From assembly GCA_944472155.2 (NCBI GenBank), contig OX235277.1, forward strand, positions 37,272,804 through 37,336,803: DNA of 64,000 nt, in the 5' to 3' direction. The DNA is from Trichobilharzia szidati (lineage: Eukaryota; Platyhelminthes; Trematoda; Strigeidida; Schistosomatidae). Made by a program: the position numbers and the translations under genes. Shown piece after piece: positions 21,230-32,034 of this stretch. The notes beneath the pieces were generated by a model. It ran no database searches. It was not told where the DNA came from and worked only from the letters and a program-made list of their open reading frames with translations. How positions within the stretch are numbered: position 1 is the first letter of the stretch; each line of letters begins with the position of its first letter.

Positions 21230-21745
21230 ATCATCAGATTATCGAATTTATTGTTATTACAATAACTTTAATTGCATTCCGAGTGAAACGTGGGGTTTCA
21301 TCAACCATTTCAGTGTATTCTCTGCAGTCCTCTTTTGGCTGGCACCTCGACTGCCCATAAGCTTTGATCTCCTTCTCACATGTCTCCCTCGGACATACAT
21401 ACGCCCAACTCGTCGTTTCCCACTGTGGTTCCACTCGACGGCCTAGCGTGTGATTTATCCGAAAGTCTCCTCAGCAGGTATCCAGTCCACCTCCCGTTTC
21501 TTGAACAATTGGTTCTTCTTGTTAATTCTTTTCGATCCTCACTGTGGATTCAGCGAAGTGGGCAGCGCTGTTGATAAAAGTCTGTAGTAGCCTGTCGGAA
21601 ATGCTTTTCGTGACATTTTGGCCAAGTTTCTGACCCACATAGACGAAGTGATTGACTGACTTATCATTGATATTGCAAATCCCAATTTTGTTCTTTGTCC
21701 TGAGTGAAGCAGATTTCTGTAGTGAAGTTTCACCTCTTCGAACTA
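21230..21745 (-). pseudogene. RTE-A retrotransposon, 3' fragment, minus strand
   Basis: Frames 21539-21733 (FAISMISQSITSSMWVRNLA, KMSRKAFPTG) and 21234-21434 (CEKEIKAYG, EDCREYTEMVDETP) are worn versions of the RTE-A end. An internal gap joins the KAFP part to the 3' region. Confidence 0.65.
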
Positions 21746-22308
21746 CACAAACTGTCTATTTATTTATAATGTAACCAGTATGGCAAAGGACCTAGCTAGA
21801 AACCACGTGATCTGAAGTGATTCGGCTTTCTAGAATAGGTCAGATCGGATACACTCCTAAAGAACTCTACCCCAAAGGCGAGAAACAACCTTCCCGTTTC
21901 TTGATCACTTCTATAATCTGGCTGACTAGCAACCACTACTGGCTAATTAGTGATGTAAAACTACTTATCTGAACCAATCAGTAGTATATAATTTTATGCA
22001 ATTACTTTTGGCTCCTTGATTACCATTTGTGGTATGAAGTGGATCACATATTGATCCACAGCCAACTGTTTGTTTCCCAATAGGATTTCATTCGACGGCA
22101 TGGCGAGCAACGTCACTTCACTGTCTCTTCTGCATATATCCCTTTACTCTTGCATTACTATTGCCGACTACTTCTCTGTATTATGATGTACTGAAGAATT
22201 GTGTTTCCAGTGCAATAAAGAATGATCCCTCTAAAAAAAGCAAAAAGGAATTTCTCAAGATTTGCTCTGTCACATGTTGGTATCATCGAGATAACTTCAT
22301 AGAATAAT
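21746..22308. other. Spacer with a small RTE-A piece
   Basis: 22070-22150 (minus) recalls the RTE-A C-terminal segment (plus strand CCCAATAGGATTTCATTCGACGG). The rest is unassigned. Confidence 0.4.
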
Positions 22309-22802
22309 GCAAGAACGAAAAATGTACCGAGGATAATACTGTGAACTCATCCCTCATTATTTCGAAGATTCTTCTCAATCGACTGAAACATGAGCAATAC
22401 ACTAAATATAAATCACAATAAAGATTTGAATACACTTTTTCCACGATAACAAGGAGTAATTCATAGGAACTATAAGTAACACAGATCTGGAATGATAGAA
22501 GTCGTTAGATTATTAAGAGTCAACAAAGAATTGATTATTTTTAGGATAATTCGATCGATATACTCTTGAGAATAGAGTTCAAATCCTTTTTGAGTAGAAA
22601 TAAAGTTTACCTAGAAAGAATATAACAATATGTAATAGGTTAAGTAACTACAGAAAATATGTTTAAGACAAACAAAAGTGGACAAACTCCCACCTCATTT
22701 TACCTCCAGTTGTATCTACCAATTTATATATATACGTATCTCCACAAAATCTTCATCGGTGCACACCCATGAATAAAGTTCACCTCAGAGCGTGAATCAA
22801 AC

Positions 22803-23628
22803 ATGGCATTTCCATTCCTGGATGTACTACTTACCAGAAAACAAGACTGCACAATCCAAAGATCAGTATATCGCAAGCCAACATGGATGGGACAGTTCAT
22901 CAACTTCCAGAACTTTGTCCCACTGATCCGAAAGCAAAAACTAATAGGTACATTATGTTCAAGGATTCGAAAAATCTGTTTGGAAGAAATGATAGAGAAT
23001 GGGTTTAATTCACTGCGTGAAACCCTACTATAGAGAGGGTATCCACCAAGATTCATAGACAAAAACATGAAAGAAAAGCCTCCTTCGCCAAAAATCACAC
23101 TTGTCCCTAGGAATATTCTATTCATGAATCTGGAATCCACGGGTAACATCAAAGCAAAAATTCTTAGAAACCGCCTTTCCAAATGTCGGAAGAAGACATT
23201 TCAAGCAGCCAACTTACTCATCACATTCTTCAGCAGACAGCTGATCCAGCCTAACGTTAACCATAAGATACCGCATTTGGCTACCTCACAGTGTATTTAT
23301 CAGTTTACTTGTTCGTGTGAAACAAAGTATATTGGCCGTACACAACGTCAAATGCACAAACGTAATCTGGAATACTGTCCAGCTTGGTTAGCCAGAGGAG
23401 AAATGAAGAACAGTAGCGGCCCCATCCTCAAAAACCTTGTCATCTGTGGACATCGAGCACCTGAATCTGCAGGAATGCTTCATAATGCTACACAGAGTTC
23501 CTCAATACCGTACAAAGAGACCTCGAATACGCCATATGTATATAGCTGAATTATTAGCTATTCAGGGTCTGAAACCGGACCTCTGTATTCAAAAGAACCA
23601 CATACATTCACTCACCAATCTACCGTAG
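22803..23628 (+). pseudogene. PLE reverse transcriptase end plus GIY-YIG nuclease
   Basis: Three overlapping frames (22803-23033, 23067-23549, 23437-23628) cover one ancestral reading frame with breaks near 23034 and 23440. The GIY-YIG-like motif has Tyr and Ile-Gly-Arg in place, and the CxC before KYIG is typical of PLE nucleases. PLE nuclease cuts target DNA for reverse transcription; this copy cannot encode a full enzyme. Confidence 0.8.
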
Positions 23629-23839
23629 CCAGAGTAACGTTCTCACTGTAATTTTGCTTCCTTGTATTATACAGGTTTATTATTATTATTATTATTGTCA
23701 TCATCCTTAATTTATTATCAGTCTACTACTGTTTATTAATAACACTACGTTTTCATACAGATTCCACGTGATACACTTTATCGTCTTTCCACGAGTTCCT
23801 GTCCACATTGATTAGTCATTTTCTCACACTAATTACGTC

Positions 23840-24139
23840 ATGTCAACTTCTAACCCTTTTCGGATTACCAAACAGTCACTGCTTCTAGATTACACCCTAC
23901 ATTACGTAATATGTTTTCGAGGACAAATGTTACCAGTATCTAATTGGTCCTGTGACTTCTTTGTTAAATATAATTACGATTGTGTACGGCAGCTAATGAA
24001 AATGAATCATCGAAAAGAAAATTTTCTTCGCTATTTACGTCTTTTTCTTATGACTCAATATGGGAAACATTTCGTTCATTATATATACGTGCTAAAGCAC
24101 ATACATTCGAAAACAGGCAGATGGATTACAGGATTTTAA
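23840..24139 (+). other. Open frame of 99 codons, unknown
   Basis: Lies between the PLE nuclease and the right terminal repeat. The translation is moderately hydrophobic and basic (KMNHRKENFLRYLRLFL). I recognise nothing; its end runs into the SINE at 24133, so it is probably chance. Confidence 0.25.
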
Positions 24140-24410
24140 TCATGAGCTGACATTGGTTAGAGAACCATTGGAAAACCTGCAGGGAGTACTGGACAGCTGT
24201 TTCGTCCTAGTTTGGGACTCTCCATCAGTACGCACCCACCACAGGGGATCGAACCCAGGACCTTCTGGTTACAAGGCGAGCTCGTATACCATTAAGCCAC
24301 TGGGACCGGATCCAATGGCCCATGAATTCTAACTTCTGCCAATTCACGATATAGCGCAACCGCTAGCCAATGTCTTCAGCGAGTATTTGTCCTCACACCC
24401 GACCCAGGTA
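24133..24410 (-). repeat. Hammerhead SINE (family H), full-length, inside a PLE
   Basis: Tail (CATGAGCTGACATTGGTTAG) at 24139-24158, motif at 24186-24231 (core ATGGAGA, so C3 is A; stem I, stem II and GAAAC intact), B box near 24245 and head to about 24380. Among the best preserved copies, so a fairly young insertion into the older PLE. Confidence 0.85.
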
Positions 24411-25111
24411 ACTACCTACCTGAATAGGGCAAGTCGCTAGTGAGCATCTCACCTGAAACTATAAACGGCTCATAAGCATTAAACAGTACGACTGAGTCCC
24501 ACCTATTCGAAACTAGTCATATTGTGAAAGCGTTCATCAAAATAATCAATAGGCAAAAGACACCAAGGTTGTTACGTTTTCCTGAGGCATTCGTTATCAA
24601 ACGATTGAAAGCGAATCTATATAAGCAGTAGGAGACGCTGATGAATCCTGCACTGCCTTGATGATAGATAATAAATTATACAATGTTATTGCATCGTGTA
24701 TTCTCTTTCATTTAATGAACGTTACTCACCCTTCCCTTTATTGTTTATTTTATAAGAACACATCTTCTGTAGTTACTTAACCTATTACATATAGTTATAT
24801 TCTTTCTAGTTAAACTTTATTTCTACTCAAAAAGGATTTGAACTCTATTCTCAAGAGTATATCGATCGAATTATCCTAAAAATAATCAATTCTTTGTTGA
24901 CTCTTAATAATCTAATGACTTCTATCATTCCAGATCTGTGTTACTTATAGTTCCTATGAATTACTCCTTGTTATCGTGGAAAAAGTGTATTCAAATCTTT
25001 ATTGTGATTTATATTTAGTGTATTGCTCATGTTTCAGTCGATTGAGAAGAATCTTCGAAATAATGAGGGATGAGTTCACAGTATTATTCCCGGTACATTT
25101 ATCGTTTTTGC

Positions 25112-25485
25112 TTCATCTAGATTACTATTGCGAAATAAAAGAAGAGACGGCGAATACTGGATTTCATAGGCTATGAAATTCTGACATTATGACTGAATAG
25201 TGATGTGCTCAATGTGAGACTAGACAGACATCATGTGATAGGACATCGCGCAGACTACTAAATACTGTTAGAGGGGACCAATGCGAGTATACAGCGCTAA
25301 TACCGGTTTATGAGGATGTCTACCGCGGGACTACTCACATTCTCACAAAAAATTTGGATATGTCATTAGGAAACACCTTTTTTTTGAGAACATTTATGAG
25401 AAATGCATCGTATATACAACCTTCTGCTTAGCTATCCTATTTTACTTATCAACCATCATTCGATAACTTCACTCGATGTTCATAT
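25112..25485. other. Nothing recognised
   Basis: Spacer between two PLEs. Confidence 0.45.
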
Positions 25486-25634
25486 GAACTTCTTCAGGGA
25501 AATTATTCGAAATTAACATAACAGAGGTTTATATCTAAAAGGAACATCTCTTGTTCGGACCAGATTGCCGAACGACACGTTGGGATTACTCATTTCAATC
25601 TCGCTGAGATTTTACAAATATAATTTTTTTACAA

Positions 25635-25955
25635 ATGTCTACTTCTCACTCGGCACCCAAATATTTTACAACTATTCTGTCAAATCATGACGACAGTTCA
25701 TTTGAATTATTTTGCAATCGAATTAAATTGACAAAGAAACTATGTAATTGGCACAATCATCGTATTTTCACTCTCCGTTGTCTGCAACAGAATGCATATC
25801 TTAAATCCGTAGCTGTCAAGTCACCTGATAACTCCAGTAGGTCGAATAAAGCAGCTCAATCTTCAGAAAGAAGACAAAGCAATAAGTCCGACAGGGTGCT
25901 TCTACTAAGGGCTAATCCTAAACAACATTATTTTGAAAATACGTGTAATTCATAA
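25635..25955 (+). CDS. Possible N-terminal part of a Penelope-like ORF
   Basis: 106 codons from ATG to stop right after the left direct terminal block. It has no catalytic motif. The Lys/Arg-rich stretch after residue 30 with an aliphatic pattern fits the poorly conserved region before the PLE reverse transcriptase. Assignment rests on position between two PLE terminal repeats; it could also be a chance frame. Confidence 0.4.
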   Translation: MSTSHSAPKYFTTILSNHDDSSFELFCNRIKLTKKLCNWHNHRIFTLRCLQQNAYLKSVAVKSPDNSSRSNKAAQSSERRQSNKSDRVLLLRANPKQHYFENTCNS

Positions 25956-26297
25956 AATTCTAGATACTAGCAGTTTGAACAGACATGAAGGCGTGATGTT
26001 GGCTGATGCATAGGAAATCCTGATTAATAAATAAAAAATGGATATGTATCACTAATTAATTAATCATACTTGGTCAAAATTCTCGACTGTACATATCTTC
26101 TAGTGGAGAGGCTAACAAATGTTTTACAACTGTTTACCCACACACATACACACACATACACACTCTGTTTAAAGTGTTTAACAAAGGTAGACCAATATTT
26201 GTAAGTCCGAGGTCAAATTTTGATCACAGCTCATACAATTTCGTTTATTATACTTGTTGAATGACTCATGATTGGACAAAGTTTTCAAAAGCAAGTG

Positions 26298-26431
26298 ATG
26301 TTCCTTTTTATATATAAACCTCTGTAATGTTAATTTCGATTAATTTCCCTGAAGAAGTTCGGACCAGATTGCCGGACGAAACGTTGCAATTACTCATTTC
26401 AATCTCGCTGAGATTTTACAAATATAATTTT
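26298..26431 (+). ncRNA. Hammerhead ribozyme motif in PLE terminal repeat
   Basis: CTGAAGA (26349-26355) matches the CUGANGA core. After one A comes a perfect 6 bp stem II, GTTCGG with CCGGAC (one U-G pair), then GAAAC (26378-26382). The sense strand agrees with the PLE frame. PLE terminal repeats are known to carry minimal hammerheads. The left copy of this block (25553-25627) has GACAC in place of GAAAC and lacks the CTGAAGA part, which is inverted beside it. Confidence 0.65.
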
Positions 26432-26884
26432 CACTTGGTGTTGTTTATGGTACATTGGCAACGTCGTCACAGTACGACATCATGTCTATGAAAAGCGTCT
26501 GTGTTAAAGTAGGCTATAAGATTGATTTTCTTCGACTTAATTAGTGCTGATCCACATCAGCCATGTTGACTTTTTGCATGATGTTGACCCACTCAGGTGT
26601 ATGTGTCTGTGCCTGCGGGCGCAGATTTGAACATCTGATAATGGCGAGTGCGAATCTTACTCTATCTACTTTGATGTGAATAACGCAGTAGTAATGTATT
26701 ATGAGTCATACTCAAAAGCTTTTACTGAATCAATAAATTGTATTCATTTCGATAACTTTTCCTTCACCAGGTGCTAGAGTTATACTTCCACTATAAATAA
26801 AGAATCGTTGTAAATAACAACATTAGTGTTTTAAATTGCTTTGAGTCAATAATATACATAGATTACAGTTCAAAAGCATTGGTA
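26432..26884. other. Nothing recognised
   Basis: Spacer. Confidence 0.5.
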
Positions 26885-27122
26885 TGCTAGTGCTCGTCGA
26901 CCACGCGTCATGTGGTCCGGGGTTCGATCCCCGTCCGACGAGGCACTCCTTTACCTCGCTAAGCCAGTAGTAAGACTAGTAAAGAGGGAAGCTTGGACAT
27001 TACGCTAGCAATCCCATCCCTGTAAAAATGAAACACCACTGCTACCGAAACTTCAAGCCTCTAGCTCGAAGCCCTATGTTCCAATGGGAGCGTAAAGGAA
27101 TAAAGATTAAAAAAAATATAAC
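26885..27122 (+). repeat. tRNA-derived SINE (family T2), 5'-worn copy
   Basis: B box GGTTCGATCC (26921-26930) within a tRNA-like T arm, then a body with TTTACCTCGCTAAGCCAGTAG and CTTCAAGCCTCTAGCT shared with 40029-40275, ending in an A-rich tail (27106-27122). The first half of the tRNA head is partly lost. Confidence 0.8.
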
Positions 27123-27261
27123 ACTAAACTGAATATTAGATAAATTAAGGGAAGTGATACAGAATTTATGAATTTATAGGCTCCACTGCGCCAAGGTAAC
27201 AATAATGGCTGGATTTGTCTCTTTTGTACATGGAGCTCTAGTTGTTATAAACGAATTGCAA

Positions 27262-27290
27262 TTATTATTATTATTACTATTATTATTGTA
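27262..27290. repeat. TTA/ATT microsatellite
   Basis: This is the 3' tail of the RTE-A copy that follows on the minus strand. Confidence 0.8.
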
Positions 27291-28350
27291 TCCTTTAATT
27301 CCTAGAGGAACATAGGGCTTCAGCCACGCGTCTCCATTGAGTTCGGTTCTCTGCTAGAGTCTTCACCTGGCTCCAAGTCACCCTTGGTCGACCAACTCGC
27401 CGCTTCCCATTCGGGTTCCACTCGAGCGATCGCTTGTCTAGTGATGTCACTTGATGGTTTTCACAGAGTATGGCCAATCCATCTCCATTTCTTCCTGCCT
27501 ATTTGTTTCACAACCGGTTCCTGGTTGGTTCGCTCATTGCCAGAGATCTCTGTTGCTGATCTTTTCTGACCGGCCATCTGATCTTGAGTATTGAGCGGAG
27601 ACAACTGCTAATGAAGGACTGTAGTTTGTTTAAGGTGCTCTTCATGACGCGCCAAGTCTCTGATCCGTATAGTAGCACTGACTTCACATTTGAGTTGAAA
27701 ATCCGGATCTTATTTTTGATGCTGAATAGTGCTGTTGACCTCCACACAGACTTGAGAGTAGTGAAAGCTTGTCTTGCTTTACCGATCCATGCTTTGATTG
27801 ATATCCTCGTCAGTCCCGCCTGTATTTGAAACTATGCTTCCCAGGTAGGTAAAAGAGGTTGTTTCTTTCAGGCTCCTCCCATTCATGCTGATTGTTGTCT
27901 GTTGTTGTTGTTGCTGTTGGTGGTGTTCTTGTCCAGGAATCTTCATTACCTCTGTTTTCTCTATGTTCACCTGAAAAAGTCCTATCTTTGATGCTTCTTC
28001 TATTAACAACTTGTTGCTTTTCACTTGCATATCTTCCAGTTTGTGGGAAATCAGACATATATCATCGGTGAAGTCCCGATCCTCCAGGTTTTTTTTGTAA
28101 GTCCATTTTATGCCTGTTTCCTCATTGCCCGCTGTTTGTCGCATTATCCAGTCTACTGCAATCAGGAAAATCATTGGCGATAGTAGGCAGCCAGCTTGTC
28201 TTACTCCTGTCCTCACTTCGAAGGATTCTATAAGTTTCCCGTTGTGGACTACTTGGCATGCAGCATTGTCGTACAGCTGTTGGATGAGATGTATACTTGT
28301 CGGTGGCACCCCGTAGTAGCGAAGTAGTTTCCAATAGCCTCTGCTATTTG
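27290..28350 (-). pseudogene. RTE-A retrotransposon, RT to 3' end, minus strand
   Basis: The 252-codon frame 27779-28537 covers the RT from about 28350: YWKLLRYYGVPPTSIHLIQQ, VRQAGCLLSPMIFLIAVDW and NLEDRDFTDDICLISHK, where FADD has become FTDD. EVMKIPGQ and ETTSFTYLGSIVSNTGG follow. 27508-27747 gives KNKIRIFNSNVKSVLLYGSE and FISSCLRSILKIRWP. 27295-27477 gives [17 protein letters not shown] and the end. The 3' tail is a TTA repeat. Frame breaks at about 27760 and 27490. N-terminal codons above 28350 belong to flanking DNA. Confidence 0.85.
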
Positions 28351-28699
28351 GAGTATTTAAGTATCTAGAGATCTTTCGAAACTTGTTCACTACCCGATAG
28401 ACGATTGAAAAGGATTCTTGAATGCTGTCTTGATGGCCTATTAGAACAGAACTAATAATGGTTTTTACTACACTTGCATTTAACCACCACACTGGTAGGT
28501 GTTCCTGAGCATGATTAATTAAGCTTTTTAGACTCACTGCCAGTTAAATTGTATTCACTTGATATTTGTGTAACATTTATTGACATGATGTAACCAGTTC
28601 TCGTGTGTAGCAAAATATGCATTTTTTACAATGAATTTAATTAAGGCGATTAAAAAAAAATATTTGTAACAAAGAACAAACAATGTGATTAAAGTTCAC
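28351..28699. other. Nothing recognised
   Basis: AT-rich spacer. Confidence 0.5.
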
Positions 28700-29310
28700 T
28701 TTATTCAGTGTTAAATTTGAAATATTCTACTCGAAAGGTATTGTCTATATAATACACTCTCACTTCTGTATAATTGAAATATCGACCGGTATAACCGAAT
28801 AGCGGATAATTTTCGCAACAGTGTACGGATGTTGTACTCCAGAACTTTAGGTCACCAGGTGAGTTTGTTAGCCATTCAACCACTGGAACAAAATGTAATT
28901 GTCAGCACACCGGTTGTATTTTCTGACTTCTGTCAATCTTTGATCAAAATTGGAACCATCCAAACCTTCATAAAATGATGCTTGAAAGTTAACCTAAAGC
29001 TCATTGGAGACTGATTACAGGATGAAGTTCCGCAGAGTACTAGTTAGAAGTCTTGACTATTGAGGTTTACCAGGTCTGATGTGAAGGCAAATACTATCCC
29101 TGGCGATGGCGGTAAATATCACTAACTGACAAAAGTTAGAAGTCACCGACTATTTCATTCAGTCCAAGTAGTTGAATGGTTAACCATCTCCGTCCGTAAA
29201 ATTAAGAGTTTGGGTTCGATCCTCAGAAGGGTCATAAGTACTTAGTGATGAAGACCTCTCACTTTTGAATAAAGCAGTTGTACTGTACAGCTTGTTTATC
29301 AATGTCTCTT
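28700..29310. repeat. Decayed head-to-head SINE pair
   Basis: Minus-strand head at about 28830-28940 (plus strand CCATTCAACCACTGGAACAAAAT and TTCTGACTTCTGTCAATC). Plus-strand copy at 29125-29310: CAAAAGTTAGAAGTCACCG, A-box-like GTAGTTGAATGG, B box GGGTTCGATCC, GTGATGAAGA. The ribozyme parts have gone. Confidence 0.5.
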
Positions 29311-29326
29311 CGATTGATATTACTAC

Positions 29327-30535
29327 ATTATTATTGTAATTTCCTTGGGTTCCAAGTGGAACATGGGGCTTCAACAATACATCTCCACTTTATTCTATTT
29401 TCTATCGTCCTCGCCATCTGAGTCCACAAATGACCATAATCTCTCATTTTCTCTTCCACCTCACACGATCTCCTTCATGTCAACATGGCTCTGACAACCC
29501 ACTCGTCGTTCCCCATTGGGATTTCACTCGACTAGTGACATTAAACGGCCTGATCAATCCATCTCCATTTTCTCCTACATATTTTCTGAGCATTTGGCTG
29601 TTGGTTGGTTTGTTCCTAGCCAGAGTTTCTTGTTACTAATTCTTTCTGACCGGCCGGCCATCTGATCTTCAGAATGTAGAAAGCGAAGAGGGCAGTTGTT
29701 GGTAAAAGTCTGTAAATTGTCAGAAATGCTTTTCGTGACACGCCGTGTTAGATTCTGACCCGTATAGAAGAAGTAACTGACTTCGTATGTGTGTCGAACA
29801 CGATCCGAAACTTGTTGTTTATGCTGCTTGACTACAGAAGATTTACAAACTGGTTCCAAGTTGGTGAAGGCGTATCTTGCCTTTCCAATTCTGGCTGCCT
29901 GGTTTTGACATCTTCATCCCTTCCGCTCGCCTGTAGTTGAAACTTTGCTTCCTACTCATATAAGTTGGGGAAGTAACTTCTGTGAATTCTCCCCGTTGAT
30001 GGTGATTGATGCTGTTTTTTTGCGGTTGTTGGCTGGTTATCTTCACCACCTCCGTCTTCTCTATGTCCACCTGGAGTCCTGTATATGATGCCTGTTTCAC
30101 TTCTTCAGCCAGTTTATTGGCTTTCGTTTGCAAGTCTTCGAGTTCGTGTGTGTGACATCAAATCATCCACACGCGAAATCCAGATTTTCTAGTCTTCTTA
30201 TCAGTCAATTCAACGTACTACCGTCTTCTCACTCCCTGTGCACAGTATGATGCATAATTCAGTCCACCAGAATTGATAATAGCATCGTGAGTGAGAATAG
30301 GCAGCCAGATTGTCTTACTCCTCTATTCACTTCGAAAACTTCGCTGAGTGTTCCGTTGTAGATCACCTGACACGTGGTGGTCATTGTCATATAGTCAGCT
30401 GTTGAATGAGGTTGATAAAGACTTGGGCACTGTACGCTTTGGTGTTGAAGCAGTTTCCAAATTACTTCTCGGTTTACGCTATCTGTCGAAGGCCTTCTCA
30501 AAGTCGATGAAGGAATTCGATCAGTATACAGTTAT
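29327..30535 (-). pseudogene. RTE-A retrotransposon, older copy, minus strand
   Basis: Segments in order on the minus strand: FIDFEKAFDR (about 30515-30490, RT motif A, Asp kept), VNREVIWKLLQH, CQVIYNGTLSEVFEVNRG (30259-30501), KANKLAEEV and DIEKTEVVKITSQQPQ (29843-30133), and RVTKSISDNLQTFTNNCPLR (29575-29859). The 3' end has GGAACCCAAGGAAATTACAATAATAA (29327-29360). The catalytic block is lost to indels near 30160. The worst decayed of the long RTE-A copies. Confidence 0.8.
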
Positions 30536-30631
30536 CATACTTGAAACCAACCAAATACTTACAAACTGGCACTCGAAAATCTGGAATAATAATAATTAGC
30601 AATTGAACCTCCGATGAAATACAAACTGAAC

Positions 30632-31175
30632 ATTTGAGTCACGTCTGTTTGCAAGTCTGTTTGGAGGTCAACAGCACTACTCAGCATGAAAAGTAAGATC
30701 CGGATTTTCAACTCCAATGTGAAGTCAGTGATACTATGCGGATCAGAGACTTGGTGCATCATAAAGAGCACCTTAAACAAACTACAGACCTTCATTAACA
30801 GCTCAATACTCAAGATCAGATGGCCAGAAAAAATCGGCAATAGGGACCTGTGGGAGCAAACCAACCAGGAACCGATTGTGAAACAAATAAGCAGGAAGAA
30901 ATGGAGGTGGATTGGCCATACTCTGAGGAAACCATCATGTGACATCACTAGACAAGCCGTTGCTCGAGTGGAACCGGAAAGGGAAGCGGCGAGTTGGTCG
31001 TCAGTGCAAGGGTGACTTGGAGGAGGTGATGTGAAGAGGAGATGAAAGCATGTGGGCAGATTTGGAGCTAGGTGAAAACTCTGGCAGAGAACCGAACGCA
31101 ATGGAGACGCACGGCTGAAGCCCTATGTTCCTCTAGGAATTAAAGGGAATAATAATAATAACAATTTGAGTCACG
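30632..31175 (+). mobile_element. 5'-truncated RTE-A insertion with 12 bp target duplication
   Basis: ATTTGAGTCACG lies at 30632-30643 and again at 31164-31175. The ~520 bp between is an RTE-A 3' piece on the plus strand. The frame 30686-31015 carries KSKIRIFNSNVKSVILCGSE, NSSILKIRWPEKIGNRDLWE and RKKWRWIGHTLRKPS, then a shifted C-terminus, AAGCCCTATGTTCCTCTAGG and an AATAATAATAATAACA tail. Few lesions, so it is younger than its neighbour at 29327-30535. The duplication fixes the insertion boundaries. Confidence 0.9.
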
Positions 31176-31344
31176 CTTGAGGTCCAGAACACTCTGTTTG
31201 TCTAAAGTACGGTACTCTACTGCATTAAGAATAATAAATGAAACAAACAAAGCTCAGACTTTGATGTGAGTAGTCTGGCTGCAGTGTCAATGTGAGTTGA
31301 AAAAATATGTAAAAGCAGCGTTGGGTCAACAACTACCCACGATC

Positions 31345-31860
31345 AGTTGCATTTGAAGAACAGAAAAAAAGGGCCTATGTCAGATACCTTGAACATGTAT
31401 CAAAGAGTCTTAGATTAAAAGGATTAAATAGTTTGGACTCGTCAAACAACAAACACCTGATTGATACGGGAGACATATATTGGATGTAATGGGAGCATTT
31501 AAAATAACTAACAGGCTGTCATAATAAAATGACTGAAACCTGACATATATGTGTTCAATCCGTCTTGGGAATTCAATTACTCTGGCAACTGTTTGTCTCC
31601 TGATTTCATCATCCCCCCGCCCCACCAATCTTATTTTTCGCTTGACTTTCATATTAGAATTAATTTTTGTTCCTTTGAATTCTACTCACTATCTTACGTC
31701 ATCATCATCATCATCACCGTCTTTGCATTCGACTTGATACAGATCAAATTTCGATCTTCCAATATCATCTGCTCTAATCGCTGTATTTTATCGTCTCTGA
31801 TTACGCGCCCTTACAGTATATATTAGTAATTTGAGATAATCTTATAATCCTTATGTTTTC
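31345..31860 (+). pseudogene. Penelope-like element 3' end
   Basis: AGAACAGAAAAAAAGGGCC onward (31355) aligns with 32737-33100 of the next copy, covering the end of the GIY-YIG nuclease and the 3' untranslated part. The frame is ruined. It stops about 175 bases before the terminal block of the next PLE, so the two form a tandem. Confidence 0.65.
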
Positions 31861-32034
31861 ATCTCACGATGATTTTCTTACAACAATCCTTAGTGGAGGA
31901 CTAATTCATTACAATAAACAAAATGTATGTGGGAATTATGTTATACCTAGTTTTATTGAGTATTATAGGTTATACGCGACTGGGTTACAAGCGAATGCTT
32001 GTCAAAACGCTTTTCTCCAGAATGAAAAGAATAC

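Larger units (their letters stand above)
22309..25111 (+). mobile_element. Penelope-like element bounded by ~355 bp inverted repeats
   Basis: 22309-22665 is repeated as its reverse complement at 24757-25111 with few differences (for example CTCTTGAGAATAGAGTTCAA against its exact complement). Inside, plus-strand frames carry the end of the reverse transcriptase, with FPFLDVLLTRKQD and SVYRKPTWMGQF (22803-23033). Next are the linker KCRKKTFQAANLLI, the nuclease start CIYQFTCSCETKYIGRTQ (about 23298-23350) and the C-terminus LLAIQGLKPDLCIQKN (23437-23628). There are two frame breaks and the RT catalytic block is missing. From 23640 to 24757 lies a non-coding stretch that also contains a SINE (24133-24410). 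Confidence 0.88.
25486..26431 (+). mobile_element. Penelope-like element with direct and inverted terminal blocks
   Basis: The right end is a contiguous block at 26298-26431. Its second part (26357-26431) is repeated directly at 25553-25627, and its first part (26298-26360) is repeated inverted at 25486-25547. Between these lies a plus-strand frame, 25635-25955 (106 codons), compatible with a PLE N-terminal region (KLTKKLCNWHNHRIFTLRCL). The body is mostly deleted. Terminal rearrangement of this sort fits PLE insertion from a tandem template with a partial inversion. Confidence 0.75.
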
